Source of the DNA: Allorhizobium sonneratiae | GTDB lineage: Bacteria > Pseudomonadota > Alphaproteobacteria > Rhizobiales > Rhizobiaceae | Reading direction: 5' to 3' | NCBI RefSeq assembly: GCF_023700755.1 | Contig: NZ_JAMKOJ010000002.1 | Coordinates: 374,329 to 438,328, forward strand | DNA: 64,000 nt | Shown: piece by piece, positions 44,831 through 53,566 of the stretch | How the letters are laid out: the number at the start of each line of letters is the position of its first letter | Position numbering within the stretch: position 1 is the first letter of the stretch | Made by a program: the position numbers and the translations under genes | Notes under the pieces: generated by a model | The model's input: only the letters and a program-made list of their open reading frames with translations | Told to the model about the DNA's origin: nothing | The model's database searches: none

Positions 44831-45457
44831 ATGACTTCCCCCATTCGTTACCATGAAGGCGATATCGCTGCAGAGGATGCGGCCCGCTATACCGGCGCCA
44901 TTGCCATCGACACCGAAACGCTCGGGCTGGTTCCCCGCCGTGACCGTCTCTGCGTGGTTCAGCTTTCACCCGGTGACGGCACGGCCGATGTCATCCGCAT
45001 TGCCGCCGGCCAGACGCAGGCCCCCAATCTGACCGCCATGCTGGCCGATCCGGGCCGTGAAAAAATCTTCCATTTCGGCCGTTTCGACATTGCCGTCTTG
45101 TTTCACACCTTCGGCGTCACCACCACGCCGGTCTTCTGCACCAAGATTGCCTCACGCCTGACGCGCACCTATACCGACCGCCACGGTCTCAAGGACAATC
45201 TGAAGGAAATGCTGGAAGTGGATATTTCCAAGGCGCAGCAATCTTCCGACTGGGCGGCAGCCAAGCTTTCCCAGGCCCAGCTCGAATATGCCGCTTCGGA
45301 TGTTCTTTACCTGCACGCACTGCGCGACAAACTGACCGAACGGCTGCTGCGCGACGGTCGCATGGACCATGCCAAGGCCTGTTTCACCTTCCTGCCCACA
45401 CGCGCCAAGCTCGACCTTCTCGGTTGGGAGGAAACCGATATTTTCGCCCACAGCTAA
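44831..45457 (+). CDS. rnd: Short ribonuclease D (DEDDy 3'-5' exonuclease)
   Basis: A 208-residue exonuclease with all DEDDy residues: Asp and Glu in AIDTETLGL, Asp in HFGRFDIAVL, and Tyr/Asp in EYAASDVLYLH. It lacks the HRDC domains of E. coli RNase D, the usual short form in alphaproteobacteria. It trims tRNA or other stable RNA 3' ends. The start ATG follows GAGCGGAG by about 6 bp. Confidence 0.92.
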   Translation: MTSPIRYHEGDIAAEDAARYTGAIAIDTETLGLVPRRDRLCVVQLSPGDGTADVIRIAAGQTQAPNLTAMLADPGREKIFHFGRFDIAVLFHTFGVTTTPVFCTKIASRLTRTYTDRHGLKDNLKEMLEVDISKAQQSSDWAAAKLSQAQLEYAASDVLYLHALRDKLTERLLRDGRMDHAKACFTFLPTRAKLDLLGWEETDIFAHS

Positions 45458-45521
45458 AGAAACGGTTTCGGCAGGATTTTCTTAAATTTTTGCCGATAGG
45501 GTCCCTCTGTCTTTCATCGGG

Positions 45522-45614
45522 ATCACCCGATGACCGGGTGATGACACCCAGGGAGGAAAGACCACGAAAACGGAACGACGCGCAACCTCACCTGTAGGGG
45601 TGATTTCTTGCGCG
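45522..45614. other. Two hairpin-forming palindromes between rnd and a small ORF
   Basis: ATCACCCG with CGGGTGAT (45522-45542, 5-nt loop) is followed by CGCGCAA with TTGCGCG (45579-45614), which encloses TCACC with GGTGA. The spacing and nested structure suggest an RNA element or operator pair. No U-run follows, so they are not simple terminators. Confidence 0.45.
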
Positions 45615-45694
45615 TTCGAAACCCGAATCTGGCCTCCCCGACAGACAGGAACAGCGGGCAGGAATGACCCTGCCGTCGCATAAACGATGTGATC

Positions 45695-46048
45695 ATGATG
45701 GATTCTGCGGTGCGTATCACTGACACGGCGTCATCGTTTTCCGGACCGGAGCGCACATTGCGTCTCGGAGCCGCGCACGAAGACAGCCAATCCTTCGGCC
45801 TGCTGTTTGCAACAGCGCGGGGAGAACGGCAAACCGAAACGCCACCCCCACTGGATGCGGAGATGATCGCCGCAGCGCAAGAAGACCAAGCGGAGTTGCC
45901 GCAACAGGAAGAAGAAACCCATCCTCCCGCGACATGGCTCGATGCCATGCCCGCTGACCGGCAGGATACATCGGGTGCGAGCCCCGTCTCAACCTTCAAT
46001 GCCGACGATAATGGTCTTTACCGGATGTTTCTTGCCGTCGATGCCTGA
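45695..46048 (+). CDS. Hypothetical acidic protein
   Basis: A 117-residue protein from ATG 45695; GTG 45689 and ATG 45698 are alternatives. The composition is Glu/Gln/Asp/Pro-rich in the middle (AAQEDQAELPQQEEETHPPA) with a hydrophobic end YRMFLAVDA. Codon use is GC-rich in third positions, like the neighbours. I recognise no domain. It ends 1 bp before the convergent NadV-like gene. No good Shine-Dalgarno is visible, so it is only moderately supported. Confidence 0.5.
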   Translation: MMDSAVRITDTASSFSGPERTLRLGAAHEDSQSFGLLFATARGERQTETPPPLDAEMIAAAQEDQAELPQQEEETHPPATWLDAMPADRQDTSGASPVSTFNADDNGLYRMFLAVDA

Positions 46049-47452
46049 TCAGACATCCAGCCGGTGCGGCGCACGGGCACGCGCACGGATCTCGTCAAAA
46101 CTCCAGTCCACCAGCAGGCGGCCATTTTCCCACACGGGAACGAGATGATTTTTCCGGCCGCCGAGCTCATCCAGCCGGGCCGGCATCAATTCCTCACCCT
46201 CGGCCACCACGGCGCGCAAGCCCGGTTCAGGCAGACGTTCCTGCATCAATACGGGACGGCGCGACATGTCCCGCCAGCGCCCATCCTCCCCCTGAATCGC
46301 ACCGAATTTCATGGTGAAGCCATAGGTGGAGCGGCTGACCTTGTGCACCTGTGAGGCACCAATGCCGAAAGCAATGTTTTCGGCAGAAAAGCCCATGCCC
46401 TCCAGCCGTCCGAGGATCATCGTCATATCGCGCAGCGACACGCCGTCGGCCTGCAGCACCCGCACCTTGTCGTCCAGAACCTTGAAACCCTTGCCATTGA
46501 GGCGGGTGCCGAAATGATAAGCCAGTTGCGCCACCGCCTGCACCGGGCGGTCGATCGGATCGCCACTATCAGCCCTCAGAACGAGTAGAGCCGGCATTGA
46601 ACGCAGTCTTTCCCTGAGGCTACCAGCCCAAAGCGTCGCAATCGCCTGATCGAGATCGTAACTGTCGGACACAACCGAGATGGCCTGATAATCGCCGAAC
46701 TGGTCGATCATGCGGCCATAGGCCTCTTCCTCATTGTCCTGCGACCAGGCGGTGACGGTGGTGTAATCATTGGCCGGAAAGGAAAATCCAGCCATGGAGG
46801 CGCCGTAATAGCGGCGGGCATAGCTCAGCGCTTCCAGCGTATCGGAATTGTCGAAATGAAGGAGGCTCGCCACGCCGCCAAGGGCCGCCTGCTCCAGACT
46901 GGTTGCGCCGCGCGCGCCATATTCTGCAAGCCGCGTCGGCAACACCGTTTCCGGATCATCGCAGGTGGCCTTTAAAAACGGCAGCAGGGTCTGTTTGACA
47001 TGCCGCAGGTGGCTTGCCACCGTCGTCGGATACCAGACAGCCCTGAGCAAGGCCGTTTCCAGATAGGCCGGCAGCCAATAACAGGCGGGATCGGTATTGA
47101 CGATCTGCACCATCGGCACGCCGCGATGTATGAAGGAGCCTTCCGGCAGCGCTTCGATGCGCAGGGGAAACAGCCCGCCATGGGCGGCAACGATATGTTC
47201 CCAGCCTGCCCGGTCGAAGGGCTGACCATGCAGATCGGCCAGTTCCTCAGCCTCGTCGATATGGTCCTGCGTCACCGGCTCGCTCAGAAAAGCCTTCAGA
47301 AACATCTGCAAGCCGAAAAACACGATTTCCGGTCGCATTGATGTGTCACGCGTGACGATCGTGCCGCTCACCTTCTGCGTTTGCGGCGGATATTGCAGGA
47401 ATTGGCCAAGCTTGTAGCTATCCGTATTGAGGATGGGATTGTAAGCGCGCAT
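46049..47452 (-). CDS. Nicotinamide/nicotinate phosphoribosyltransferase, NadV-like
   Basis: A 467-residue type II phosphoribosyltransferase. The N-terminal NPILNTDSYKLGQFLQYPP, then VVSDSYDLDQAIATLW, LRADSGDPIDRPVQ and IAFGIGASQVHKVSR, align better with NAMPT/NadV than with PncB. It would make nicotinamide mononucleotide from nicotinamide and PRPP in NAD salvage, although it may be annotated as nicotinate PRTase. No nad neighbours are visible. It starts 1 codon before a typical ATG at 47452. A dispersed repeat lies upstream. Confidence 0.88.
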   Translation of the reverse strand: MRAYNPILNTDSYKLGQFLQYPPQTQKVSGTIVTRDTSMRPEIVFFGLQMFLKAFLSEPVTQDHIDEAEELADLHGQPFDRAGWEHIVAAHGGLFPLRIEALPEGSFIHRGVPMVQIVNTDPACYWLPAYLETALLRAVWYPTTVASHLRHVKQTLLPFLKATCDDPETVLPTRLAEYGARGATSLEQAALGGVASLLHFDNSDTLEALSYARRYYGASMAGFSFPANDYTTVTAWSQDNEEEAYGRMIDQFGDYQAISVVSDSYDLDQAIATLWAGSLRERLRSMPALLVLRADSGDPIDRPVQAVAQLAYHFGTRLNGKGFKVLDDKVRVLQADGVSLRDMTMILGRLEGMGFSAENIAFGIGASQVHKVSRSTYGFTMKFGAIQGEDGRWRDMSRRPVLMQERLPEPGLRAVVAEGEELMPARLDELGGRKNHLVPVWENGRLLVDWSFDEIRARARAPHRLDV

Positions 47453-47489
47453 GCCACCTGCCGTGATAAGCCTAAATCACAGTCACCTT

Positions 47490-47597
47490 ACTGCATAATT
47501 CCTTAAATCGGAATCGGTTTAAGGAGAAAATTATGCAGCAGATTAAAAGCGTTACAGCGACCTTTGTGCGCCATATTTGACGCACGGCGCTGTAAAG
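47490..47597 (+). repeat. Best-preserved copy of the dispersed mini-ORF repeat
   Basis: CTGCATAATT and AATTATGCAG flank CCTTAAA and TTTAAGG to give a nested palindrome. AAGGAG then sits 6 bp before an ATG with reading frame MQQIKSVTATFVRHI and stop. A GTGCG/CGCAC hairpin and CAGCG/CGCTG arms end the unit. Other copies occur at 6.5, 34.7, 53.4 and 53.6 kb (the last inverted). Confidence 0.88.
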
Positions 47598-47747
47598 GGA
47601 GAAAGAGACTGAGTGGAGCGCTTTTCACCCCCTTGTCTTTCTCGCCGCGCATCAGACCATAGGCTCTTCCAACGCGAAGGCAATTTTGGCTGTTATTCAC
47701 CGAAGCAAGCAAAAGCCTCTTGAACAGCGCTTCACCTCACTCTAAGA

Positions 47748-47762
47748 TTAGAATAATTCTAA
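47748..47762. promoter_or_regulatory. ICE-like Irr-binding palindrome before mbfA
   Basis: TTAGAA, TAA and TTCTAA form a perfect 6-bp inverted repeat with a 3-bp spacer, 18 bp upstream of the mbfA ATG. Iron control elements of Rhizobiales have this TTTAGAA-N3-TTCTAAA form and bind Irr. The position overlaps or follows the promoter, so repression in low iron is expected. Confidence 0.82.
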
Positions 47763-47779
47763 ATTGGAGCACTGCGATC

Positions 47780-48763
47780 ATGTTTCGCCTTTCTTTTTCT
47801 GCGCCCCTGCGCCGTCTCGACAGTCTGAGCGAGCAGGAAATTCTGGCGCTCGCCATTTCTTCGGAAGAAGACGATGCGCGCATCTATCTTGCCTATGCCG
47901 ACCGGCTGAAACAGGATTATCCGCAATCAGCCAAAGTGTTTGCTGATATGGCAGAAGTCGAGCATACCCATCGCAACATGCTGATCGACATGCATCGCCA
48001 GCGTTTTGGCGAGCATATTCCGCTGATCCGCCGTGAGCATGTGCAGGGCTTTCTCAAGCGCCGTCCGGACTGGCTTCAGGCCAATCTCAGCCTCGATCAG
48101 ATCCGCCAGGAAGCCGAAGAGATGGAGCGCTCGGCCTATCGCTTTTATCTCGAGGCGCAAAAACAGGTCTCTGATGCCAGCACCCGTGTGCTTCTGGGCG
48201 ATCTTGCCATGGCCGAGCAGGGCCACGAAGACATTGCCGCCATGCTAGGTGAGAAACACAGGCCTGAAGACATTCGCAAGGATGAGGACGAAACGGCGCA
48301 TCGCCAGTTTGTTCTCACCTATGTCCAGCCGGGTCTTGCCGGGCTGATGGACGGCTCCGTCTCGACGCTGGCGCCGATTTTTGCCGCCGCCTTCGCCACC
48401 GGCCAGACCTGGCAGACCTTTCTCGTCGGGCTTTCCGCCTCCGTCGGCGCCGGCATCTCCATGGGCTTTACCGAAGCCGCACATGACGATGGCAAGATTT
48501 CCGGGCGCGGGTCGCCGATCAAGCGGGGCCTTGCCTGCGGCATCATGACGGCACTTGGCGGATTGGGCCATGCCCTGCCCTATCTCATCCCGCATTTCTG
48601 GACAGCAACGATCACTGCGGCCATCATCGTCTTTCTGGAATTGTGGGCAATTGCCTTCATTCAGAATAAATATATGGAAACGCCATTTTTCCGCGCCGTA
48701 CTTCAGGTGGTGCTCGGCGGCTCACTTGTACTGGCAGCGGGGATCTTGATCGGCAATGGCTGA
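47780..48763 (+). CDS. mbfA: MbfA, membrane-bound ferritin / iron exporter
   Basis: A 327-residue protein. An N-terminal ferritin-like (erythrin) domain with ExxH motifs at Glu61-His64 and Glu146-His149 is fused to a C-terminal VIT1/CCC1-type transporter domain (about residues 195-325, at least three or four transmembrane segments). MbfA exports iron and protects against peroxide in Agrobacterium and Bradyrhizobium. The ATG at 47780 (MFRLSFSAP) is preferred over the longer frame. An ICE palindrome immediately upstream supports Irr control. Confidence 0.94.
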   Translation: MFRLSFSAPLRRLDSLSEQEILALAISSEEDDARIYLAYADRLKQDYPQSAKVFADMAEVEHTHRNMLIDMHRQRFGEHIPLIRREHVQGFLKRRPDWLQANLSLDQIRQEAEEMERSAYRFYLEAQKQVSDASTRVLLGDLAMAEQGHEDIAAMLGEKHRPEDIRKDEDETAHRQFVLTYVQPGLAGLMDGSVSTLAPIFAAAFATGQTWQTFLVGLSASVGAGISMGFTEAAHDDGKISGRGSPIKRGLACGIMTALGGLGHALPYLIPHFWTATITAAIIVFLELWAIAFIQNKYMETPFFRAVLQVVLGGSLVLAAGILIGNG

Positions 48764-48804
48764 TATGAAAGCGTGCCGCAGGGAAAACATACCTGACGGC
48801 AGCT

Positions 48805-49437
48805 TTATTTCAGAGCGGCAACCGGAACATCACGGCCGTTTTCAATGGTGACCCAGCGTCCGGTATCAAAGGTGGCCTGGCGCTTCAGATAGGTATAGGG
48901 CGTTTCATACCAGGGTTTGATCTCATCGGTCAGATTGTCGAGGATGAAATCGCCTTCGGAGGTTCTGAGCGTGAGAACGGCGTGACCTTCGCCATCGGGC
49001 TTGCGCACAACCGTGATCAGCAGATCGGCTTCGGTAAAACCGGCCTGCAACAGACGGCGGCGCTTCAACAGCACATAATCCTCGCAGTCACCGGCATAGG
49101 TCGGATATTCCCACCATTCCTCACGACCATAAAGCTGCATGTCGGTCATGGGTTCGATGGTGTGATTGACGTTGAGATTGACCTCACGAACCACATCCCA
49201 GCCATGATCGGTGACCAGCCGTGCCGGTCCCGGCTTGCTGCGCACCTCGCATTCGGCCCGGTAGCGCTGACAGAATTCATAATGCCCGATCGGCTGAGAG
49301 GTGATGGCGCCCGTGACCATGGAAGCACTCACCTTCGGCGCGGCCTCCACTCCGGCAGCCCCCACACACAGAAGAAGGGTGGCAAGCACTGCAGAGCAGA
49401 CCAGAAAAGCCGAACGGGAGATGAATGTCTTGGTCAT
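48805..49437 (-). CDS. Transglutaminase-like cysteine peptidase (BTLCP family)
   Basis: A 210-residue exported protein. The signal peptide covers about residues 1-33 (LVCSAVLATLLLCVGAAGVEA). The BTLCP catalytic triad is Cys118 (AGDCEDYVLLKRRRL), His152 (GEGHAVLTLRT) and Asp167 (FILDNLT). Such periplasmic cysteine peptidases resemble LapG-type proteins but here no LapD-like partner is nearby. ATG 49437 (MTKTFISRS) is chosen over an in-frame upstream start at 49461 because it gives the signal peptide its basic N-terminus. Confidence 0.9.
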   Translation of the reverse strand: MTKTFISRSAFLVCSAVLATLLLCVGAAGVEAAPKVSASMVTGAITSQPIGHYEFCQRYRAECEVRSKPGPARLVTDHGWDVVREVNLNVNHTIEPMTDMQLYGREEWWEYPTYAGDCEDYVLLKRRRLLQAGFTEADLLITVVRKPDGEGHAVLTLRTSEGDFILDNLTDEIKPWYETPYTYLKRQATFDTGRWVTIENGRDVPVAALK

Positions 49438-49611
49438 GGCTGTCCCACAAATTCTTAACAAAGAGTTAAGATTACTCTGGGAACAGAGTCAATTCTGTCG
49501 CAGGCTGGAACAGCCTTGATCGCGCCTTATGGTTAATTTCTGTTAACGAGTGTGGAGATTAGGTCTCATTTTCCCAGACCGACACATGAGAAAACCGGGC
49601 GTCAGACCATC

Positions 49612-50409
49612 TCAGGCATTCTGGATCATGCTGCGAATGGCCTCACGCATACGGTCAATATCCTCAGGACGCGAGAGGCGGTGATCACCATCCCGCACCA
49701 GGGTCAGCACCACATCATCAGCGGGCAAATGCTCGATCAGTTTCAGCGCATGGCGCCAGGGCACATCGGGATCGGCCATGCCCTGCAGAATATGCACCGG
49801 GCAGCCGGTTTCGATCATGCCGCGCAAAACCCGGTTTTCCCGACCATCCTCAATCAGAGCCCGGGTGAAGATATTCGGTTCCGGGCTGTAGAGCGAGGTC
49901 TCCTCGAGATATCCCTTTTCCTCCAGTGTCTGCCGGGCCTCTTGCGTCAACTGTGGCTCGATCAGTTCGCAGGTAAAATCGGGGGCCGGTGCGATCAGCA
50001 CCAGACCTTGGACACTAACGATTGACTGACGCAATATCTGAATGAGACGAAGCGCAATCCAGCCCCCCATCGATGAACCGACAAGCACAATCCGCGAGAC
50101 GCCCGTGTGAGCAAGAACCGCTCTGGTCTCTTCCAGCCATCGCGAAATCGTACCCTCACGAAAAGCACCGCCGGATTGACCATGGCCGGAGTAATCGAAG
50201 CGCAGCGAACCCGCCCCGGTTTCCGCCGCCAGCTTTTCCATTTCCAGCGCCTTGGTGCCAGCCATATCCGAACGATAGCCGCCAAGCCAAACCAGGCTTG
50301 GCAGTTCAGACCGCGATGGCGGACGATGGCAGAAGGCAATCTCGCGCATGGCCTCACCCTCTCCCACAGTCAAGCGTTCGACACGCCCCTCAGCATGGTC
50401 ATCCGTCAT
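49612..50409 (-). CDS. Alpha/beta hydrolase (ABHD10/thioesterase-like)
   Basis: A 265-residue serine hydrolase. The nucleophile elbow is GSSMGG (Ser113), the acid is Asp in GMADPDVPW and the base is His in RDGDHRLSRP. The FDYSGHGQSG oxyanion region is typical. Relatives act on acyl esters or thioesters. The substrate is not determinable. It is divergent from infC. Confidence 0.9.
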   Translation of the reverse strand: MTDDHAEGRVERLTVGEGEAMREIAFCHRPPSRSELPSLVWLGGYRSDMAGTKALEMEKLAAETGAGSLRFDYSGHGQSGGAFREGTISRWLEETRAVLAHTGVSRIVLVGSSMGGWIALRLIQILRQSIVSVQGLVLIAPAPDFTCELIEPQLTQEARQTLEEKGYLEETSLYSPEPNIFTRALIEDGRENRVLRGMIETGCPVHILQGMADPDVPWRHALKLIEHLPADDVVLTLVRDGDHRLSRPEDIDRMREAIRSMIQNA

Positions 50410-50626
50410 GATAATCTCCGTTCTTCAAAGCCCGGGCATCACCGTCTTTTGCATCAATCAAGCGTCAATCGACCGCTATTAAACAGATTCGCCCTCTCCG
50501 CAGCAGGTGATTTTCAAAAAAAACCTGTTACAATGACGATCAGAGCGCGAATAGTCTTTCTCCCCTTGTCAAGAGACGATTTCACGCTTATTTCATCCCC
50601 CGAAACCATTCTAGGAGAATACGACC

Positions 50627-51163
50627 ATTCGCAGACCGTTCAAAGCCGATGCCCCCGTGAAGGATGGGCCGCGCTCCAACCGGGAAATCCGGATCCCACG
50701 GGTGCAGTTGATTAATGAGGAAGGCCAGAATCTCGGCATCGTGCCGACAGACCAGGCGCTCCGCCTTGCGGAAGAATCCGGTCTTGATCTGGTGGAAATC
50801 TCCCCCAACGCCGAACCGCCTGTGTGCAAGATCCTCGACCTTGGCAAGCTGAAATACGCGAACCAGAAAAAAGCGGCTGAAGCACGCAAGAAGCAGAAGA
50901 TCGTCGAAGTCAAAGAAATCAAGATGCGCCCGAACATCGACACGCATGATTATGGCGTGAAGATGAAGGCGATGAGCCGTTTCTTTGAAGAAGGCGACAA
51001 GGTGAAAGTCACGCTGAAGTTCCGTGGCCGCGAAATGGCGCACCAGGAACTGGGCATGAAGCTGCTGATGCAGGTTAAGGAAGACACGCTTGAGATCGCC
51101 AAGGTAGAGGCTGAGCCCAAGCTGGAAGGCCGTCAGATGATGATGGTTCTTGCTCCTAAATAA
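50627..51163 (+). CDS. infC: Translation initiation factor IF-3, with ATT start
   Basis: A 178-residue IF-3. The N-domain ([20 protein letters not shown]) and C-domain ([20 protein letters not shown]) are standard. I place the start at ATT 50627 ([14 protein letters not shown]): homologues begin there, and AGGAG (50613-50617) is 9 bp upstream. Known infC genes use such rare starts for autoregulation by IF-3. An ATG-like alternative at 50657 would drop ten conserved basic residues. It is separated from rpmI-rplT by a two-component system. Confidence 0.95.
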   Translation: MRRPFKADAPVKDGPRSNREIRIPRVQLINEEGQNLGIVPTDQALRLAEESGLDLVEISPNAEPPVCKILDLGKLKYANQKKAAEARKKQKIVEVKEIKMRPNIDTHDYGVKMKAMSRFFEEGDKVKVTLKFRGREMAHQELGMKLLMQVKEDTLEIAKVEAEPKLEGRQMMMVLAPK

Positions 51164-51811
51164 ACGGCACAAGCCCCTGCCGGTTTCCACACGGCAGAGC
51201 AGCCCTTCGTCAGCTGTTTGGTTTAAAATACGCCTTTCGTTTCATCTCTATCATGTTTCCGGATTACATCCGGCAACATGCTTTTTGCCTTTTGCCAACA
51301 GCGCCGTGCGTTTTATAACACGCACAAAGGACGCTTTAGCACTTTAAATTATGCAGACGCCATTCCATGACATGTCATGTCATGTCATGTCATGAATGCT
51401 GTCCAGTCGAACTCACGACAAAACACAACTATAGATTTAATTTTTAAAACACTTGTCGTCATTCTGACAAAATCCTGACAGCTCGATCAGTGTGCCGTCA
51501 GCTCATCTTTGCCATAGTAAGCCTGTCCGAAAGGGAACCCCACGTCCCCACAACGTCCCTTTCGGTCGATCCATTCTGTGCCCCTGGATGGATAAAGAGG
51601 CATGTAGCCTTTGATGACTCCGTCGCAACCGGCCGTCGCGACGGAGTTGTCGTTTCGGCGGTACGGCCCCATAGTTAGGGCCGAACGCCGCCGTTCAAAA
51701 CACGCAAAGGCTGCATTTTTCAAAGGTGGACGTGGTCAGGATAGAACCCCTTTGCGGTTTTTGGCTGAAAGCCTTAAACATGCCGTTCGGGGGCGCGTCA
51801 CAAGGTTGATC
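51164..51811 (+). other. Intergenic region with pentanucleotide repeat and three hairpins
   Basis: ATGTC is repeated four times at 51372-51391. Further on, three GC-rich hairpins occur: CCGAAAGGGA with TCCCTTTCGG (51527-51565), ACTCCGTCGC with GCGACGGAGT (51617-51647), and GGCCC with GGGCC inside CGGCG with CGCCG (51656-51690). They could form an sRNA or the 5' leader of the PepSY gene. No U-run terminator follows. I see no protein gene here. Confidence 0.55.
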
Positions 51812-52543
51812 ATGCGGCAATGGGTTAAAACGATATGCCAGAAACATACCGGCCCAGGCCTTGGCCAAGGGCGTTTCGGGTCGTTGCCGCTCACACCGGC
51901 AAAAAAAGTGTTTGCGGATGACACAGACAGCAAATCCCGGTCTCGTCGTCTTTGCCTAGCATCGTTTCTGGCTCTTCTTATTTGCGTTGTACCGACATTG
52001 CAGTCTGCCGCCCTGGCTTTTCCGGGCGACCACGGTCCGTCTGATGGCGGGGGTGGAGGAGGCTGTGGCGGCTGTGGCGGCGGCGGTCCGGATTCTCCGC
52101 GCGGCGGCATGGACGACGACAGACCGGACCATCCAGGCCCAAGTGACTTCAACACGCCTGCTGGGCCGCCACACGCGGAGGGCTTTCATCCATCAAGCTC
52201 GTCCCCACCTGATGACAGATCCCCGTCCGATCCCCGAAGCGCCCCTGGCGTGCCTCAGAACCGACGCTCGCATTCCTCAAGCCACTGGGAGCAGCAGGGA
52301 GATTTCGACGAGGGCATTGCCAATTCCGATTACCAGAAAGCCTTGGATGGCGTGAAAAGCGGGCGCTACATGTCGTTGAGAGACGTTATTTCCCATCTTG
52401 GCCTGCCCGAAGGAACACGCGTAATCAGCATCGATATCAAGACCGATCATGGCCAGGACGTTTATAACATGACCATCCGCGAGCCTTCCGGTGCCCTTAA
52501 AAGATTTCGGATCAACGCAACAACCGGAGATCTTCTGGGCTGA
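51812..52543 (+). CDS. Exported PepSY-domain protein upstream of a two-component system
   Basis: A 243-residue protein from ATG 51812, with AAGG 7-8 bp upstream; GTG 51908 is another start. A hydrophobic signal or anchor (about residues 47-65, ASFLALLICVVPTLQ) is followed by a Gly/Cys-rich run (near 78-95) and a Pro/Ser/Asp/His-rich linker. The C-terminal PepSY-like domain (about 175-243) includes GRYMSLRDVISHLGLPEG and RFRINATTGDLLG. PepSY proteins often precede PhoP/PhoQ-like pairs and modulate the kinase. An in-frame extension to 51611 overlaps the hairpins, so it is not coding. Confidence 0.75.
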   Translation: MRQWVKTICQKHTGPGLGQGRFGSLPLTPAKKVFADDTDSKSRSRRLCLASFLALLICVVPTLQSAALAFPGDHGPSDGGGGGGCGGCGGGGPDSPRGGMDDDRPDHPGPSDFNTPAGPPHAEGFHPSSSSPPDDRSPSDPRSAPGVPQNRRSHSSSHWEQQGDFDEGIANSDYQKALDGVKSGRYMSLRDVISHLGLPEGTRVISIDIKTDHGQDVYNMTIREPSGALKRFRINATTGDLLG

Positions 52544-52732
52544 CAAAGACTGACACATGGAATGCGAGGCCGAGGCATCGGGTGCTGCAAAACGACATCC
52601 CGTTACCATAGGCGATACGCAAGGTTTCGCTGTAAATCTTTAAATATTCTGCATGATTTCCGCCTGAAATCTCACCAGGCTCAAGAGTTGATGCAGCAGA
52701 CGATTGACAGATGCTGAAGGAAGAAAACACAC

Positions 52733-53395
52733 TTGCGCATTTTACTGGCAGAGGACGATGCAAACATCAGTAGCCATGTGGCCGATACCTTGAAGGCCGA
52801 GGGCTACGAGGTGGTAACGCTGCAGGACGGACCGGAAGTTCTCGAAGCGGGGGAAGAACCGCGCTTTTCCGCCATCATTCTCGATCTGGGATTACCGGGT
52901 CTCGACGGCTTGTCAATCCTGCGCCGCTGGCGACGCGATCATATCGAAACGCCGGTTCTGGTTCTGACGGCACGCAGTTCCTGGATGGAGCGGGTGGATG
53001 GTTTCGATGCCGGTGCCGATGATTACCTGCCAAAGCCCTTCCGCACCGAAGAATTGCTGGCACGGCTCCGTGCCTTGCTGCGTCGTGCCGGAAAGCGCAG
53101 CCAGCCCATCCGCTCCAGCAGCCGGTTTCAAGTGGACGAAACCAGCCGTCTCGTCAGTTTTGACGGCCAATCCCTGGATGTCAGCCCGCTGGAATTTCGC
53201 CTGATCCAGCTTCTTGTTGAAAACAAGGGGCGGGTTTTTTCCGCCTATGAAATCGCCTCACAGATCCAGGGACGCGATGACGACGCCTCCAAAAATGCCG
53301 TTGAAGCCATGGTGGCGCGCATCCGCAAGAAGACCGATCCCGACGCGATCGCGACACGGCGCGGTTTCGGCTATTACATTCCCGACGATGCGTGA
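52733..53395 (+). CDS. OmpR/PhoP family response regulator, TTG start
   Basis: A 220-residue regulator. The receiver domain has phospho-acceptor Asp51 (IILDLGLPG), with acidic DD at 8-9 and Lys in YLPKPF. A winged-helix DNA-binding domain follows from about residue 125, ending IATRRGFGYYIPDDA. The start is TTG 52733, with AAGGAAG 8 bp upstream; no ATG is available. Its kinase lies 345 bp downstream beyond two repeats. In Rhizobiales similar pairs include FeuPQ, but identity is not claimed. Confidence 0.92.
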   Translation: MRILLAEDDANISSHVADTLKAEGYEVVTLQDGPEVLEAGEEPRFSAIILDLGLPGLDGLSILRRWRRDHIETPVLVLTARSSWMERVDGFDAGADDYLPKPFRTEELLARLRALLRRAGKRSQPIRSSSRFQVDETSRLVSFDGQSLDVSPLEFRLIQLLVENKGRVFSAYEIASQIQGRDDDASKNAVEAMVARIRKKTDPDAIATRRGFGYYIPDDA

Positions 53396-53399
53396 CAGG

Positions 53400-53515
53400 C
53401 TACTGCATCATTCCTTAAATCAGGTAGGATTTAAGATGAAAATGAAGCAGCAGATGAAAAGCGTTAGGGCGAGTTTTGTGCGCCATATTGGGCGCACGGC
53501 GTTGTAAAGCGTGTT
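53400..53515 (+). repeat. Copy of the dispersed mini-ORF repeat (direct orientation)
   Basis: CTGCATCATTCCTTAAATCA is followed by ATGAAGCAGCAGATGAAAAG and a GTGCGCC/GGGCGCAC hairpin. The mini-ORF reads MKQQMKSVRASFVRHIGRTA and Leu, then stop. It lies directly after the response regulator gene. Confidence 0.85.
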
Positions 53516-53566
53516 GCGTTTTATCGTCCTCCATAAAACGATAGCGGACACGCGACAAAACAAAGG

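Noticed and set aside
51611..51811. N-terminal extension of the PepSY protein
   Set aside because: It covers GC-rich hairpins, and the signal/anchor helix would then lie about 110 residues in. A later start fits better.
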